A stretch of DNA of 64,000 nucleotides from Orlajensenia sp001423545 (GTDB lineage Bacteria > Actinomycetota > Actinomycetes > Actinomycetales > Microbacteriaceae), in the NCBI GenBank assembly GCA_001423545.1, contig LMOK01000002.1, positions 1,178,001 through 1,242,000 of the forward strand, given 5' to 3'. Under the pieces are notes generated by a model that was not told where the DNA came from, made no database searches, and worked only from the letters and a program-made list of their open reading frames with translations. Positions 48,663-57,668 of this stretch are shown here, in pieces. A program made the position numbers and the translations under genes. Position 1 is the stretch's first letter. Every line of letters starts with the position of its first letter.

Positions 48663-51572
48663 GTGGCCACTTTCCTCTACCGCGTCGGACACTTCGCCTT
48701 CCGCCGAGCCTGGCTGGTGGTCGCCGTCTGGGTGGCGCTGCTCGTCGGCATCCTCGGCGGCGGACTCGCCCTCGGCGGCCAGACCCAGGAGTCCTACGCC
48801 ATTCCGGGCACCGAGTCGCAGGAGGCCATCGACAAGCTCGCCGCGGTCTTCCCGCAGACCGCCGGCGCATCCGTCCAGGTGGTCATGCAGGCGCCTGAGG
48901 GGGAGACCGTCACCGACGCCGCGCACAAGGCGGCCATCGAGTCGATGGCGACAGAACTCGAGGACATCGACGGCGTCGAGTCCGTGCTCGACCCCTTCGA
49001 CGAGTACGCGGGCAAGGCCGTCTCCGACGACGAGCGCACCGCATACACGCAGGTGCAGCTCGATTCCCCGTCGACGGATGTCGCCCCGGAGACCCTCACC
49101 GCCATCCAGGACACGGCGAAGACCGGCGAGGACGCCGGTCTCGATGTGGCCTTCGGGGGCCAGGTGTTCCAGGACCAGACCTTCGGGCTCACCATCACCG
49201 AGGGGCTCGGGGTGCTGTTCGCCGGGGTCGTGCTGTTCATCGCCTTCGGGTCGCTGCTCGCGGCGGGCATGCCCCTGTTCACGGCGCTCATCGGGGTCGG
49301 CGTGGCCGTCGCCGGTGTCACGGTCGTCTCGGCGTTCACTCCGGTGTCGAGCACGGCACCCATGCTCGCGGTGATGCTGGGCCTCGCGGTCGGCATCGAC
49401 TACGCGCTGTTCATCCTGTCGAGACACCGCAATCAGCTCGCACGCGGCGAGACGCCCGAGGAGTCCGCCGCCACCTCGGTGGCCACGGCGGGCTCCGCGG
49501 TCATCTTCGCCGGTGTGACCGTGATCATCGCGCTCCTCGGCCTGCTCGTCGTGGGCATCCCGTTCCTCAGCACCATGGGCATCGCAGCGGCCTTCGCCGT
49601 CTTCGTCGCCATGATCGCCGCGGTCACCCTGCTGCCGGCGGTGATGGGCATCTTCAAGGGTCGTCTCATCCCGAAGCCGACCAGCCGCGCCTCCCGCCGG
49701 GCCGTCGCCGCCGATGACGCGAAGCCCACCATGGGGCGACGCTGGGTGAACCTCGTGTTGAAGGCTCCCGTCGTTGCTGTCGTGCTCGTGGTCGGCATCC
49801 TGGGCGGACTGGCCATCCCGGCCCTCAGCCTCGACCTGAACCTGCCGTCGGGGGCGAGCGAGCCCGAGGGCTCCACCACGCGCGACGCCTACGAGATGCT
49901 CTCCGAGGGCTTCGGTCCCGGGTACAACGGCCCCCTCATCGTCTCGGTCGACATCACGCAGACCACCGACATCCTCGACGACCTCGATGCGATCGGCACG
50001 GAGCTCGGCGAGCTCGACGGCGTGGCCGAGGTCGGTCAGGGCATCCCGAACGCCTCGGTCGACACCGCCATCATCCGCGTGATCCCCGAGACGGCCCCGG
50101 ATGATCCGGCCACCAAGGTGCTGGTGCAGGAGATCCGCGATCTCGCGCCCCGCATCGCCGACGAGTACGGCACCCCCATCACAGTGACCGGTGCCACGGC
50201 CGTGTCCATCGACATCTCCAACCGGCTGACGGATGCCCTGGTGCCGTTCGCCCTCGTGGTCGTCGGGCTGTCGGTGCTGCTGCTCATGATGGTGTTCCGC
50301 TCGATCTTCGTGCCGATCAAGGCCGCGCTCGGCTTCCTGCTCTCGGTGTTCGCCGCCATCGGCGTCTCCGTCGCGATCTTCCAGTGGGGCTGGTTCGCCG
50401 ACCTGCTGCACGTGGAGACGACGGGTCCCATCCTGAGCTTCCTCCCGATCCTGCTGATGGCCGTGCTGTTCGGCCTCGCCATGGACTACGAGGTCTTCCT
50501 CGTGTCGGGCATGCGGGAGGAGTACGTGAAGACGAAGGAGCCGCGCGGATCGATCGTTCACGGCTTCCAGCACTCCGCCCGAGTGGTGACGTCGGCGGCT
50601 CTCATCATGTTCTTCGTGTTCTTCGCCTTCGTGCCCGAGGGCAGCGGACCGATCAAGGGCATCGCCCTGGCGCTCGCCGTGGGCGTCGCGTTCGACGCCT
50701 TCCTGGTGCGCATGACTCTCGTGCCCGCAGCGATGGCGCTCGCCGGCCGCGCGGCCTGGTGGCTGCCGAAGTGGCTCGACCGCATCCTTCCCGATGTCGA
50801 CATCGAGGGCGAGCACCTGCGTCATCACCTGACGGATGCCGCTTGGGCGCGCACCGAGGACGCTGCGATCTCCTCGGTCGAGGCCACCTTCGGCATCGAG
50901 GACGCTCCCATCGGGCCGCTCGACCTGAGGGTGCCGGTCGGCGACGTGCTGCTGGTCACCGGCGACGCCGCCGACCGTCGGGTGGTCTCCGCCACCCTGG
51001 CGGGTCGCCTCGCACCGGTCTCCGGACGCCTGCAGGTGCTCGGATCGCCGCTCCCGTCCGAGAGCGGCAGGGCGCTGCGTCGGGTCGCCCTCGTCGACAT
51101 CGCGGCCGGTGAGGCCGCCTTCGGCGACCGCACCGTGGGCGAGGTGCTCTCGGAACGCATCGACCTCGGCCAGCCCTGGTATCGCGCGAGCACCATCGAC
51201 TCGCAGGTCCGCCGGTGGGTCGGCCAGATCCGCACGGCTCTCGCCGACGACTCGCGGTCCGAGAGGGTTCAGGCAGAGACGCAGATCTCCTCGCTCGACA
51301 GCCTCGAGCGCTCGGCCGTGCTCGTCGCGGCCGGTCTCTCCGAGCGACCCGGTGCCCTCGTGGTGGAGCTCGGCGACGACTTCCCCGCCGAGGGCGGCGC
51401 CGACGAGCTCATGCTCATGATCGGTGCTCTCGCCCCCGTGGGGACGACGATCGTGCTGACGGCCGCCGGAGTCGAGGCCCCAGTCGGTCTCGACACCCGC
51501 GGCGTCCACGCCGTGGCGCTCGCCGACAGGATGCCATCCCCCCTCTCGAACAGAAAGGCCGTGCTGCGATGA
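48663..51572 (+). CDS. MMPL (RND-type) transporter with C-terminal degenerate ABC-ATPase-like domain
   Basis: A 969-residue protein, GTG start 48663. Residues about 1-735 form a complete MMPL exporter. TM1 is near 15-35, an extracellular domain follows, then TM2-6 including GLAVGIDYALFILSRHRNQL. The second half has the same layout including GLAMDYEVFLVSGMREEY; the G-x-D-Y Asp-Tyr pairs are the proton-relay residues. Residues about 745-969 resemble an ABC nucleotide-binding domain that has lost its catalytic motifs. The Walker A position reads TGDAADRR, the signature region SSLDSLERSAVLVAAGLSER, and Walker B LVVELGDD. The exporter probably moves lipids or hydrophobic compounds; the tail may be regulatory. 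Its stop overlaps the YhgE/Pip gene (ATGA). Confidence 0.9.
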   Translation: MATFLYRVGHFAFRRAWLVVAVWVALLVGILGGGLALGGQTQESYAIPGTESQEAIDKLAAVFPQTAGASVQVVMQAPEGETVTDAAHKAAIESMATELEDIDGVESVLDPFDEYAGKAVSDDERTAYTQVQLDSPSTDVAPETLTAIQDTAKTGEDAGLDVAFGGQVFQDQTFGLTITEGLGVLFAGVVLFIAFGSLLAAGMPLFTALIGVGVAVAGVTVVSAFTPVSSTAPMLAVMLGLAVGIDYALFILSRHRNQLARGETPEESAATSVATAGSAVIFAGVTVIIALLGLLVVGIPFLSTMGIAAAFAVFVAMIAAVTLLPAVMGIFKGRLIPKPTSRASRRAVAADDAKPTMGRRWVNLVLKAPVVAVVLVVGILGGLAIPALSLDLNLPSGASEPEGSTTRDAYEMLSEGFGPGYNGPLIVSVDITQTTDILDDLDAIGTELGELDGVAEVGQGIPNASVDTAIIRVIPETAPDDPATKVLVQEIRDLAPRIADEYGTPITVTGATAVSIDISNRLTDALVPFALVVVGLSVLLLMMVFRSIFVPIKAALGFLLSVFAAIGVSVAIFQWGWFADLLHVETTGPILSFLPILLMAVLFGLAMDYEVFLVSGMREEYVKTKEPRGSIVHGFQHSARVVTSAALIMFFVFFAFVPEGSGPIKGIALALAVGVAFDAFLVRMTLVPAAMALAGRAAWWLPKWLDRILPDVDIEGEHLRHHLTDAAWARTEDAAISSVEATFGIEDAPIGPLDLRVPVGDVLLVTGDAADRRVVSATLAGRLAPVSGRLQVLGSPLPSESGRALRRVALVDIAAGEAAFGDRTVGEVLSERIDLGQPWYRASTIDSQVRRWVGQIRTALADDSRSERVQAETQISSLDSLERSAVLVAAGLSERPGALVVELGDDFPAEGGADELMLMIGALAPVGTTIVLTAAGVEAPVGLDTRGVHAVALADRMPSPLSNRKAVLR

Positions 51573-53488
51573 GCGCGCGACTCGACAGCCTCTTCGGACG
51601 CACCCACGCCCAGCGACGCTGGCGCTTCGGAGCCATCATCGTGGGCGTCCTCGTCGTCCCGCTCGCCGTGGCCGGCCTGGTCACCGGTGGCCTCGCCAGT
51701 GCGAGCGACAGGCTCGACACCGTTCCCGCCCTCATCGTGAACAACGACCAGATGGTCACGGCGACGGCAGCAGACGGAACCGAGACGCAGATCCTCGCCG
51801 GACGCCTGCTGGTGACCCAGCTCACCGACCCCGACGACGCGGGATTCGACTGGCAGCTCTCCAACACCGATGAGGCGACGGAGGCACTCGAGGCGGGAAC
51901 GGCCTACGCCGTGCTCACCATCCCGAAGGACTTCTCGGCATCGATCAACTCCATCTCGGGGGCCGATCCGCAGCAGGCCGACCTCAACATCCGCACCGAT
52001 GACGCCCACTCCTACCTCGCCGGGTCGGCCGCCCAGTCCGTGGGCGGGGCGATGACCGATGCCTTCGGGCGAGCCATCACCGAGCAGTACCTCACGGGCT
52101 TCTACGCCAACCTGGCCGGCATGGGCGACTCCCTGTCGTCCGCGGCCGATGGTGCCACGAAGGTGTCCGACGGCGTCGCCAGCTTGGCCGGGGGCCTCGA
52201 CCAGCTCGCCTCAGGCGCCTCGTCAGCTGCATCCGGGGCAGCGGATGCGGCATCCGGAGCCGAGCAGTACTCCAACGGCGTCGCCGACTACACGAACGGC
52301 GTCGACGGACTCGCGGGCGGCATCGGCGAGCTGAACGCCCAGGCCGGCGGTCTCGACGGGATCTCCGACGGCGTCGGCTCCTATGTCGGCAACGTCGCCG
52401 CGACGTCCACCGGCTTCACCCAGCTCAACGGCGCGGTGTCCGCAGCCCTTCCGCCGGGCCCGCAGGGAGACGCCCTCCGATCGGAGTTGGCGAAGGTCGA
52501 CGCCGGCCTCCAGGCCCTCGCTGGCGGCGGACAGACCCTCGCCCAGCAGACCGCCGGCGGGATCGACGGCCTCCAGTCCGGCATCGCCTCCCTCGCCACC
52601 GGGGCGAGCCAGCTCTCGGGCGGATCGGCCGCCCTGCGCGACGGCGCCGACAACCTGGCCAGCGGGGTCGGATCGCTCTCAGAGGGCCTGTCGACGCTGT
52701 CGACCGGTACAGCCTCCAGCGCCACGGGGGCGCACCAGCTCGCCGACGGAGCAGGCACCCTGGCCACGGGACTCACCGACGGAGCCAGCCAGGCCTCCGC
52801 GATCGGCGACATCGACGCCGACAGGACAGCGAGCGTCGTCTCCCAGCCCGTGACCGTCAGCACCGACCGCGACAACCCGATCGAGACGATCGGCGAGGTG
52901 ATCGGCATGGTGTTCGTTCCCGTCGGACTCTGGATCGGCGCCCTCGCGATCTTCCTGCTGCTCCGACCGATCACCGCGACGGCGCTGCAGAGCACGGCCT
53001 CGACCAGACGGCTCGTGATGCGCTCGCTCGCCCGAGCGGCCGGCCTCGCCATCGCCCAGGCCGTGCTCGTGGTCGCCCTGCTCCACACCGTGCTCGGAGT
53101 CACGTGGGAGACGCTGCCCGCGACCCTCTCGTTCGCCATCCTCATGGCGCTCGCGTTCGCGGCGATCCACCAGTTCCTCACCGTGGCGTTCGGGCGCGTC
53201 GGCATCGTGATCTCGTTGCTGCTCGTGATCGTGCAGCTCACCTCCGCCGGAGGGATCTACCCGGTCGAGATCCTGGCGGTGCCCTACCAGGTCATCACCC
53301 CGTACCTGCCGCTCACCTGGGCCGTGCAGGGGATGCAGCAGATCATCGCCGGCGTGGGCGGAGCATCCGTCGCCGCCGCAGCCGCAGGCCTCGCGGCACT
53401 CGGCCTGCTCGCACTGCTCGGATCCTTCGTGGCGGTGGCGCGCAAGCGCGGCGCTCGATCCTGGGGCTTTGCACTCGCCCGAGGGTGA
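51569..53488 (+). CDS. YhgE/Pip domain membrane protein
   Basis: A 639-residue protein. TM1 (IIVGVLVVPLAVAGLVTGG) is followed by the YhgE/Pip N-terminal domain (VPALIVNNDQMVT) and a long heptad-like extracytoplasmic region with repeated G-x-x-x-L-x-x-G units (DGVASLAGGLDQLASGASSA, GASQLSGGSAALRDGADNLA). A C-terminal block of five or six TM helices of the ABC-2 permease type completes it. Homologues serve as phage-infection proteins or as type VII secretion-linked factors, and are commonly encoded beside MMPL exporters and TetR in actinobacteria. The ATG overlaps the MMPL stop, so the two likely form one export complex (inference). Confidence 0.9.
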   Translation: MSARLDSLFGRTHAQRRWRFGAIIVGVLVVPLAVAGLVTGGLASASDRLDTVPALIVNNDQMVTATAADGTETQILAGRLLVTQLTDPDDAGFDWQLSNTDEATEALEAGTAYAVLTIPKDFSASINSISGADPQQADLNIRTDDAHSYLAGSAAQSVGGAMTDAFGRAITEQYLTGFYANLAGMGDSLSSAADGATKVSDGVASLAGGLDQLASGASSAASGAADAASGAEQYSNGVADYTNGVDGLAGGIGELNAQAGGLDGISDGVGSYVGNVAATSTGFTQLNGAVSAALPPGPQGDALRSELAKVDAGLQALAGGGQTLAQQTAGGIDGLQSGIASLATGASQLSGGSAALRDGADNLASGVGSLSEGLSTLSTGTASSATGAHQLADGAGTLATGLTDGASQASAIGDIDADRTASVVSQPVTVSTDRDNPIETIGEVIGMVFVPVGLWIGALAIFLLLRPITATALQSTASTRRLVMRSLARAAGLAIAQAVLVVALLHTVLGVTWETLPATLSFAILMALAFAAIHQFLTVAFGRVGIVISLLLVIVQLTSAGGIYPVEILAVPYQVITPYLPLTWAVQGMQQIIAGVGGASVAAAAAGLAALGLLALLGSFVAVARKRGARSWGFALARG

Positions 53489-53630
53489 TCGCAACCCCCG
53501 GGTCGGGGTCGCCGCCCCGCTGGTAGCCTGAGAGAACGCAAGGAGGCGCTGGCCGACAGGCCGGTGTCGGAAAAGGATCGTCGCCATCTCGCAGCCCACT
53601 CAGACCCCGAACCGCGACCAGTCCTACAGC

Positions 53631-55859
53631 ATGGTCGTGCTGTCCAACCGCCTGCCCGTCGACCATGTCGTGAACTCCGACGGGTCCTCCGGCTGGAAGT
53701 CGTCGCCCGGCGGCCTCGTCACGGCTCTCGAGCCCGTGATGCGCGCAGCCGAGGGTGCCTGGATCGGCTGGGCCGGTGTAGCCGACACCGAATTCGAGCC
53801 GTTCGAGAACGACGGCATCGAGATCATCCCCGTTCCCCTCAGCGAGACCGAGATCGAGCAGTACTACGAGGGCTTCTCCAACGACACCCTGTGGCCGCTC
53901 TACCACGACGTCATCGCGCCTCCGCAGTACCACCGGGAGTGGTGGGAGGCCTACGTGCAGGTCAACCGGCGCTTCGCCGAGGCCGCCGCCCGCTACGCGG
54001 CCACCGAGGCCGTCGTCTGGGTGCAGGACTACCAGCTCCAGCTCGTTCCCGAGATGCTGCGGGAGCTCCGCCCCGACCTCGTCATCGGGTTCTTCGACCA
54101 CATCCCGTTCCCGCCGTACGGCATCTTCTCCCAGCTCCCGTGGCGCAAGCAGATCCTCAAGGGTCTGCTCGGCGCCGACGTGATCGGGTTCCAGCGGGTG
54201 GCGGATGCCGGCAACTTCACCCGCGCCGTGCGCCGCCTCTTCGGCTTCACGACCCGCGGCAACGTCGTCGAGGTCATCGGCGATGACGGCGACGTGCGCC
54301 ATGTCGTCGCGCGCACCTTCCCCATCTCGATCGACGTCGCCGGCTACGAGGAGATCGCGGCTCGGCCCGAGGTGCAGGAGCGGGCCCGCCAGATCCGCCA
54401 CGACCTGGGCGACCCGAAGGTCGTCATGCTCGGCGTCGACAGGCTCGACTACACCAAGGGCATCGGCCACAGGCTGAAGGCCTTCGGCGAGCTGCTCGCC
54501 GAGAACCGGCTCCAGGTCGAGGACGTCACCCTCGTGCAGGTCGCCAGCCCGAGCCGCGAACGGGTCGCCACCTACATGGCGCTCCGCGACGAGATCGAGC
54601 TGCAGGTCGGCCGCCTCAACGGCGAGTTCTCCACCATCAGCCACAGCGCGATCGCCTACCTGCACCACGGCTACCCCCGCGAGGAGATGGTGGCGCTCTA
54701 CCTGGCCGCCGACGTCATGCTCGTCACAGCCCTCCGCGACGGCATGAATCTCGTGGCGAAGGAGTACGTGGCGTGCCGCGGCGACAACACCGGGGTGATG
54801 GTGCTCAGCGAGTTCGCCGGAGCCTCCGACGAGCTGCGGCAGGCGATCATCGTGAACCCCCACGACATCGCCGGCCTGAAGGACGCCATCGTGGCCGCGG
54901 TCGAGATGCCGAAGCGGGAGCAGACCCGACGGATGCGGGCACTCCGCAAGACGGTGAACGGCAACACCGTGAACGACTGGTCGAAATCCTTCCTCGACAC
55001 CCTCACCGGGCGTGCAGCCGTTCCGCGAGGCATTCCCGAGACCCTCGTCAACGCCCTGCGCGAACTCGCGTCCGCCGATGAGCTCCTCATCGCCCTCGAC
55101 TTCGACGGCACTCTCGCCCCGCACGTCGACCAGCCGGAGGACGCCCGCGCGCTCGACAGCGCCCGGGACGCGGTTCTGCGCCTCATCCGCCTCGCCGACA
55201 CGCGCGTCGCGTTCGTCTCCGGGCGTGCCCTCGTCAGCCTGCAGCACGTGGCCGACCCGCCGGAGGACGTGCTGCTCACGGGATCGCACGGCGTCGAGCT
55301 CAAGCTCGACCAGCCCGACGTCACCCTCGACCTGCTCGCCAGCGAGATCGACAGGCTCGATCACGTGGCCGGCATCCTCGAGCGCATCGCAGGCTCGGCC
55401 GAAGGCGCATGGGTCGAGAGGAAGCCTGCGGGCCTGGCGCTCCACACCCGCCTGCTCTCACCTGCGGCGGGGCAGAGCCTGCAGCGCAGCGCCCGCACCC
55501 GTGTGCGCTCCGCCGAGCCCGGACTGACGGTGCGCGAGGGGAAGAACGTGATCGAGTTCGCGCTGCGCCCCGGCAACAAGGGCGACGCCATCGCGAAGCT
55601 CCGCGAGCACACCGGAGCCACGAGCGTCTTCTACGCCGGCGACGACGTGACGGATGAGGACGCCTTCGTCGCCCTCGGAGCCGACGACCTCGGCATGAAG
55701 ATCGGTCAGGGACGCACAGCGGCCGGACACCGAGTGCGCGGTCCCGAGGAGGTCGCCGAGGTGCTCGCGCTGCTCGCCGACTTCCGTGCCGGGTTCCTCC
55801 AGGCGCAGAAGCGCGAGCGGGCGTACACCGGATCGAATCCGATCATCACCGAGTCCTGA
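53631..55859 (+). CDS. otsAB: bifunctional trehalose-6-phosphate synthase/phosphatase
   Basis: A fused enzyme making trehalose, a compatible solute and cell-wall mycolate-type carrier sugar in actinobacteria. Residues about 1-465 are OtsA (GT20): NRLPVD at the N terminus, SSPGGLVTALEPV, the sugar-nucleotide site DRLDYTKGIGHRL and ALRDGMNLVAKEYVA. Residues about 480-742 are OtsB, a HAD phosphatase with nucleophile Asp490 and Asp492 in ALDFDGTLAP and GDDVTDEDAF near the C terminus. ATG 53631 starts the protein directly at the first beta-strand. The frame stays open upstream to about 53571 and reads SQPTQTPNRDQSYS, which could be a true N terminus if an ATC at 53586 (AAAGGA 8 bases before) is used. 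Confidence 0.95.
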   Translation: MVVLSNRLPVDHVVNSDGSSGWKSSPGGLVTALEPVMRAAEGAWIGWAGVADTEFEPFENDGIEIIPVPLSETEIEQYYEGFSNDTLWPLYHDVIAPPQYHREWWEAYVQVNRRFAEAAARYAATEAVVWVQDYQLQLVPEMLRELRPDLVIGFFDHIPFPPYGIFSQLPWRKQILKGLLGADVIGFQRVADAGNFTRAVRRLFGFTTRGNVVEVIGDDGDVRHVVARTFPISIDVAGYEEIAARPEVQERARQIRHDLGDPKVVMLGVDRLDYTKGIGHRLKAFGELLAENRLQVEDVTLVQVASPSRERVATYMALRDEIELQVGRLNGEFSTISHSAIAYLHHGYPREEMVALYLAADVMLVTALRDGMNLVAKEYVACRGDNTGVMVLSEFAGASDELRQAIIVNPHDIAGLKDAIVAAVEMPKREQTRRMRALRKTVNGNTVNDWSKSFLDTLTGRAAVPRGIPETLVNALRELASADELLIALDFDGTLAPHVDQPEDARALDSARDAVLRLIRLADTRVAFVSGRALVSLQHVADPPEDVLLTGSHGVELKLDQPDVTLDLLASEIDRLDHVAGILERIAGSAEGAWVERKPAGLALHTRLLSPAAGQSLQRSARTRVRSAEPGLTVREGKNVIEFALRPGNKGDAIAKLREHTGATSVFYAGDDVTDEDAFVALGADDLGMKIGQGRTAAGHRVRGPEEVAEVLALLADFRAGFLQAQKRERAYTGSNPIITES

Positions 55860-55928
55860 GCGCGGAGCCGAGCCGCGGCATCCGTCGTATGCGAAATGGG
55901 CATGTTCACTGGTCATAGACTTTGGACC

Positions 55929-57623
55929 ATGGCGGAGATCGATCTGAAACCACGTTCGCGAGTAGTCACCGATGGCATCGAAGCCACCACGAGCCGCGGC
56001 ATGCTGCGTGCCGTCGGCATGGGCGATGAGGACTGGGACAAGCCCCAGATCGGCATCGCGAGCTCGTGGAACGAGATCACTCCCTGCAACCTGAGCCTGG
56101 ACAGGCTCGCGCAGGGTGCCAAGGAGGGCGTGCACTCCGGCGGGGGATACCCGCTGCAGTTCGGCACCATCTCCGTCTCCGACGGCATCTCGATGGGCCA
56201 CGAGGGCATGCACTTCTCGCTGGTGTCGCGCGAGGTCATCGCCGACAGCGTCGAGGTCGTGATGAACGCCGAGCGCCTCGACGGTTCGGTGCTGCTGGCC
56301 GGATGCGACAAGTCGCTGCCCGGCATGCTGATGGCCGCCGCCCGACTCGACCTCGCCTCGGTCTTCCTCTACGCGGGCTCCATCGCTCCGGGCTGGGTCA
56401 AGCTCAGCGACGGAACCGAGAAGGAGGTCACGATCATCGACTCCTTCGAGGCCGTCGGCGCCTGCAAGGCCGGAACCATGAGCGAAGAGGACCTGAAGCG
56501 CATCGAGTGCGCCATCGCGCCCGGTGAAGGCGCCTGCGGCGGCATGTACACCGCGAACACCATGGCATCCGTCGCCGAGGCCCTCGGCATGAGCCTGCCC
56601 GGCTCGGCATCGCCGCCCTCGGCCGACCGTCGTCGGGACTACTTCGCGCACCGCTCGGGCGAGGCCGTCGTCAACATGCTGCGACTCGGCCTCACCGCCC
56701 GCGACATCATGACCAAGAAGGCGTTCGAGAACGCCATCACCGTCGCCATGGCTCTCGGCGGCTCGACCAACGTCGTCCTGCACCTGCTCGCCATCGCGCA
56801 TGAGGCCGAGGTCGAGCTCACCCTCGACGACTTCAACCGCATCGGCGACAAGGTCCCGCACCTGGCCGACATGAAGCCGTTCGGCAAGTACGTCATGAAC
56901 GACGTCGACCGCCACGGCGGCATCCCCGTTCTGATGAAGGCCCTGCTCGACGCCGGCCTCATCCACGGCGACGCCCTCACCGTGACCGGCAAGACCGTCG
57001 CCGAGAACCTCGAGGCACTGAACCCGATGCCGCTCGACGGCGAGGTCATCCGCACCCTCGACAACCCCATCCACGCCACCGGCGGCATCACGATCCTCAA
57101 GGGCACCTTCGCCCCCGAGGGCGCCGTCGTCAAGACCGCCGGATTCGACGCCTCGGTCTTCGAGGGCCCTGCACGTGTGTTCGAACGCGAGCGCGGCGCG
57201 ATGGACGCCCTCACCAACGGCGAGATCCAGGCCGGCGATGTCATCGTCATCCGCTACGAGGGCCCGAAGGGCGGCCCCGGAATGCGCGAGATGCTCGCGA
57301 TCACCGCCGCCATCAAGGGCGCTGGGCTCGGAAAAGATGTACTACTCTTGACGGACGGTCGATTCTCAGGCGGCACAACCGGACTGTGCATCGGCCACAT
57401 AGCACCCGAAGCGGTGGACGCAGGTCCCATCGCCTTCGTGCGCGATGGTGATCTCATTAGGGTCGATATCGCAGCTCGCTCGCTCGACCTACTTGTCGAC
57501 GAGGCTGAGCTGGTTGCTCGCCGTGAAGGCTGGGCTCCGCTTCCCCCGCGCTACACCCGTGGCGTCCTCGCGAAGTACTCCAAGCTCGTGCACTCCGCCG
57601 CTGTCGGCGCTGTCACAGGCTGA
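55929..57623 (+). CDS. ilvD: dihydroxy-acid dehydratase
   Basis: Converts 2,3-dihydroxy-isovalerate or -methylvalerate to the keto acids before valine and isoleucine. ATG 55929 (MAEIDLKPRSRVVTDGIEAT) is the usual N terminus; the ATG 33 bases upstream adds a non-conserved leader. The 564-residue protein has the iron-sulfur ligands Cys53 (ITPCNLS), Cys126 (AGCDKSLPG) and Cys203 (GACGGMYTANTM), plus TDGRFSGGT near the C terminus. The last 300 bases (about 57320 onward) use less GC-biased codons than the rest, an apparent mosaic. Followed 46 bases later by ilvB. Confidence 0.97.
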   Translation: MAEIDLKPRSRVVTDGIEATTSRGMLRAVGMGDEDWDKPQIGIASSWNEITPCNLSLDRLAQGAKEGVHSGGGYPLQFGTISVSDGISMGHEGMHFSLVSREVIADSVEVVMNAERLDGSVLLAGCDKSLPGMLMAAARLDLASVFLYAGSIAPGWVKLSDGTEKEVTIIDSFEAVGACKAGTMSEEDLKRIECAIAPGEGACGGMYTANTMASVAEALGMSLPGSASPPSADRRRDYFAHRSGEAVVNMLRLGLTARDIMTKKAFENAITVAMALGGSTNVVLHLLAIAHEAEVELTLDDFNRIGDKVPHLADMKPFGKYVMNDVDRHGGIPVLMKALLDAGLIHGDALTVTGKTVAENLEALNPMPLDGEVIRTLDNPIHATGGITILKGTFAPEGAVVKTAGFDASVFEGPARVFERERGAMDALTNGEIQAGDVIVIRYEGPKGGPGMREMLAITAAIKGAGLGKDVLLLTDGRFSGGTTGLCIGHIAPEAVDAGPIAFVRDGDLIRVDIAARSLDLLVDEAELVARREGWAPLPPRYTRGVLAKYSKLVHSAAVGAVTG

Positions 57624-57668
57624 GTCTCGCGCCAGATCATCCATACGCAATCAAGGGACCACACACGC

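Noticed and set aside
47862..51509. A 1215-codon open frame on the minus strand
   Set aside because: It is antisense to the TetR, MMPL and neighbouring genes, which have clear family motifs. Long antisense frames are expected in very GC-rich, codon-biased DNA, and its peptide is a low-complexity His/Asp/Gly/Arg string.
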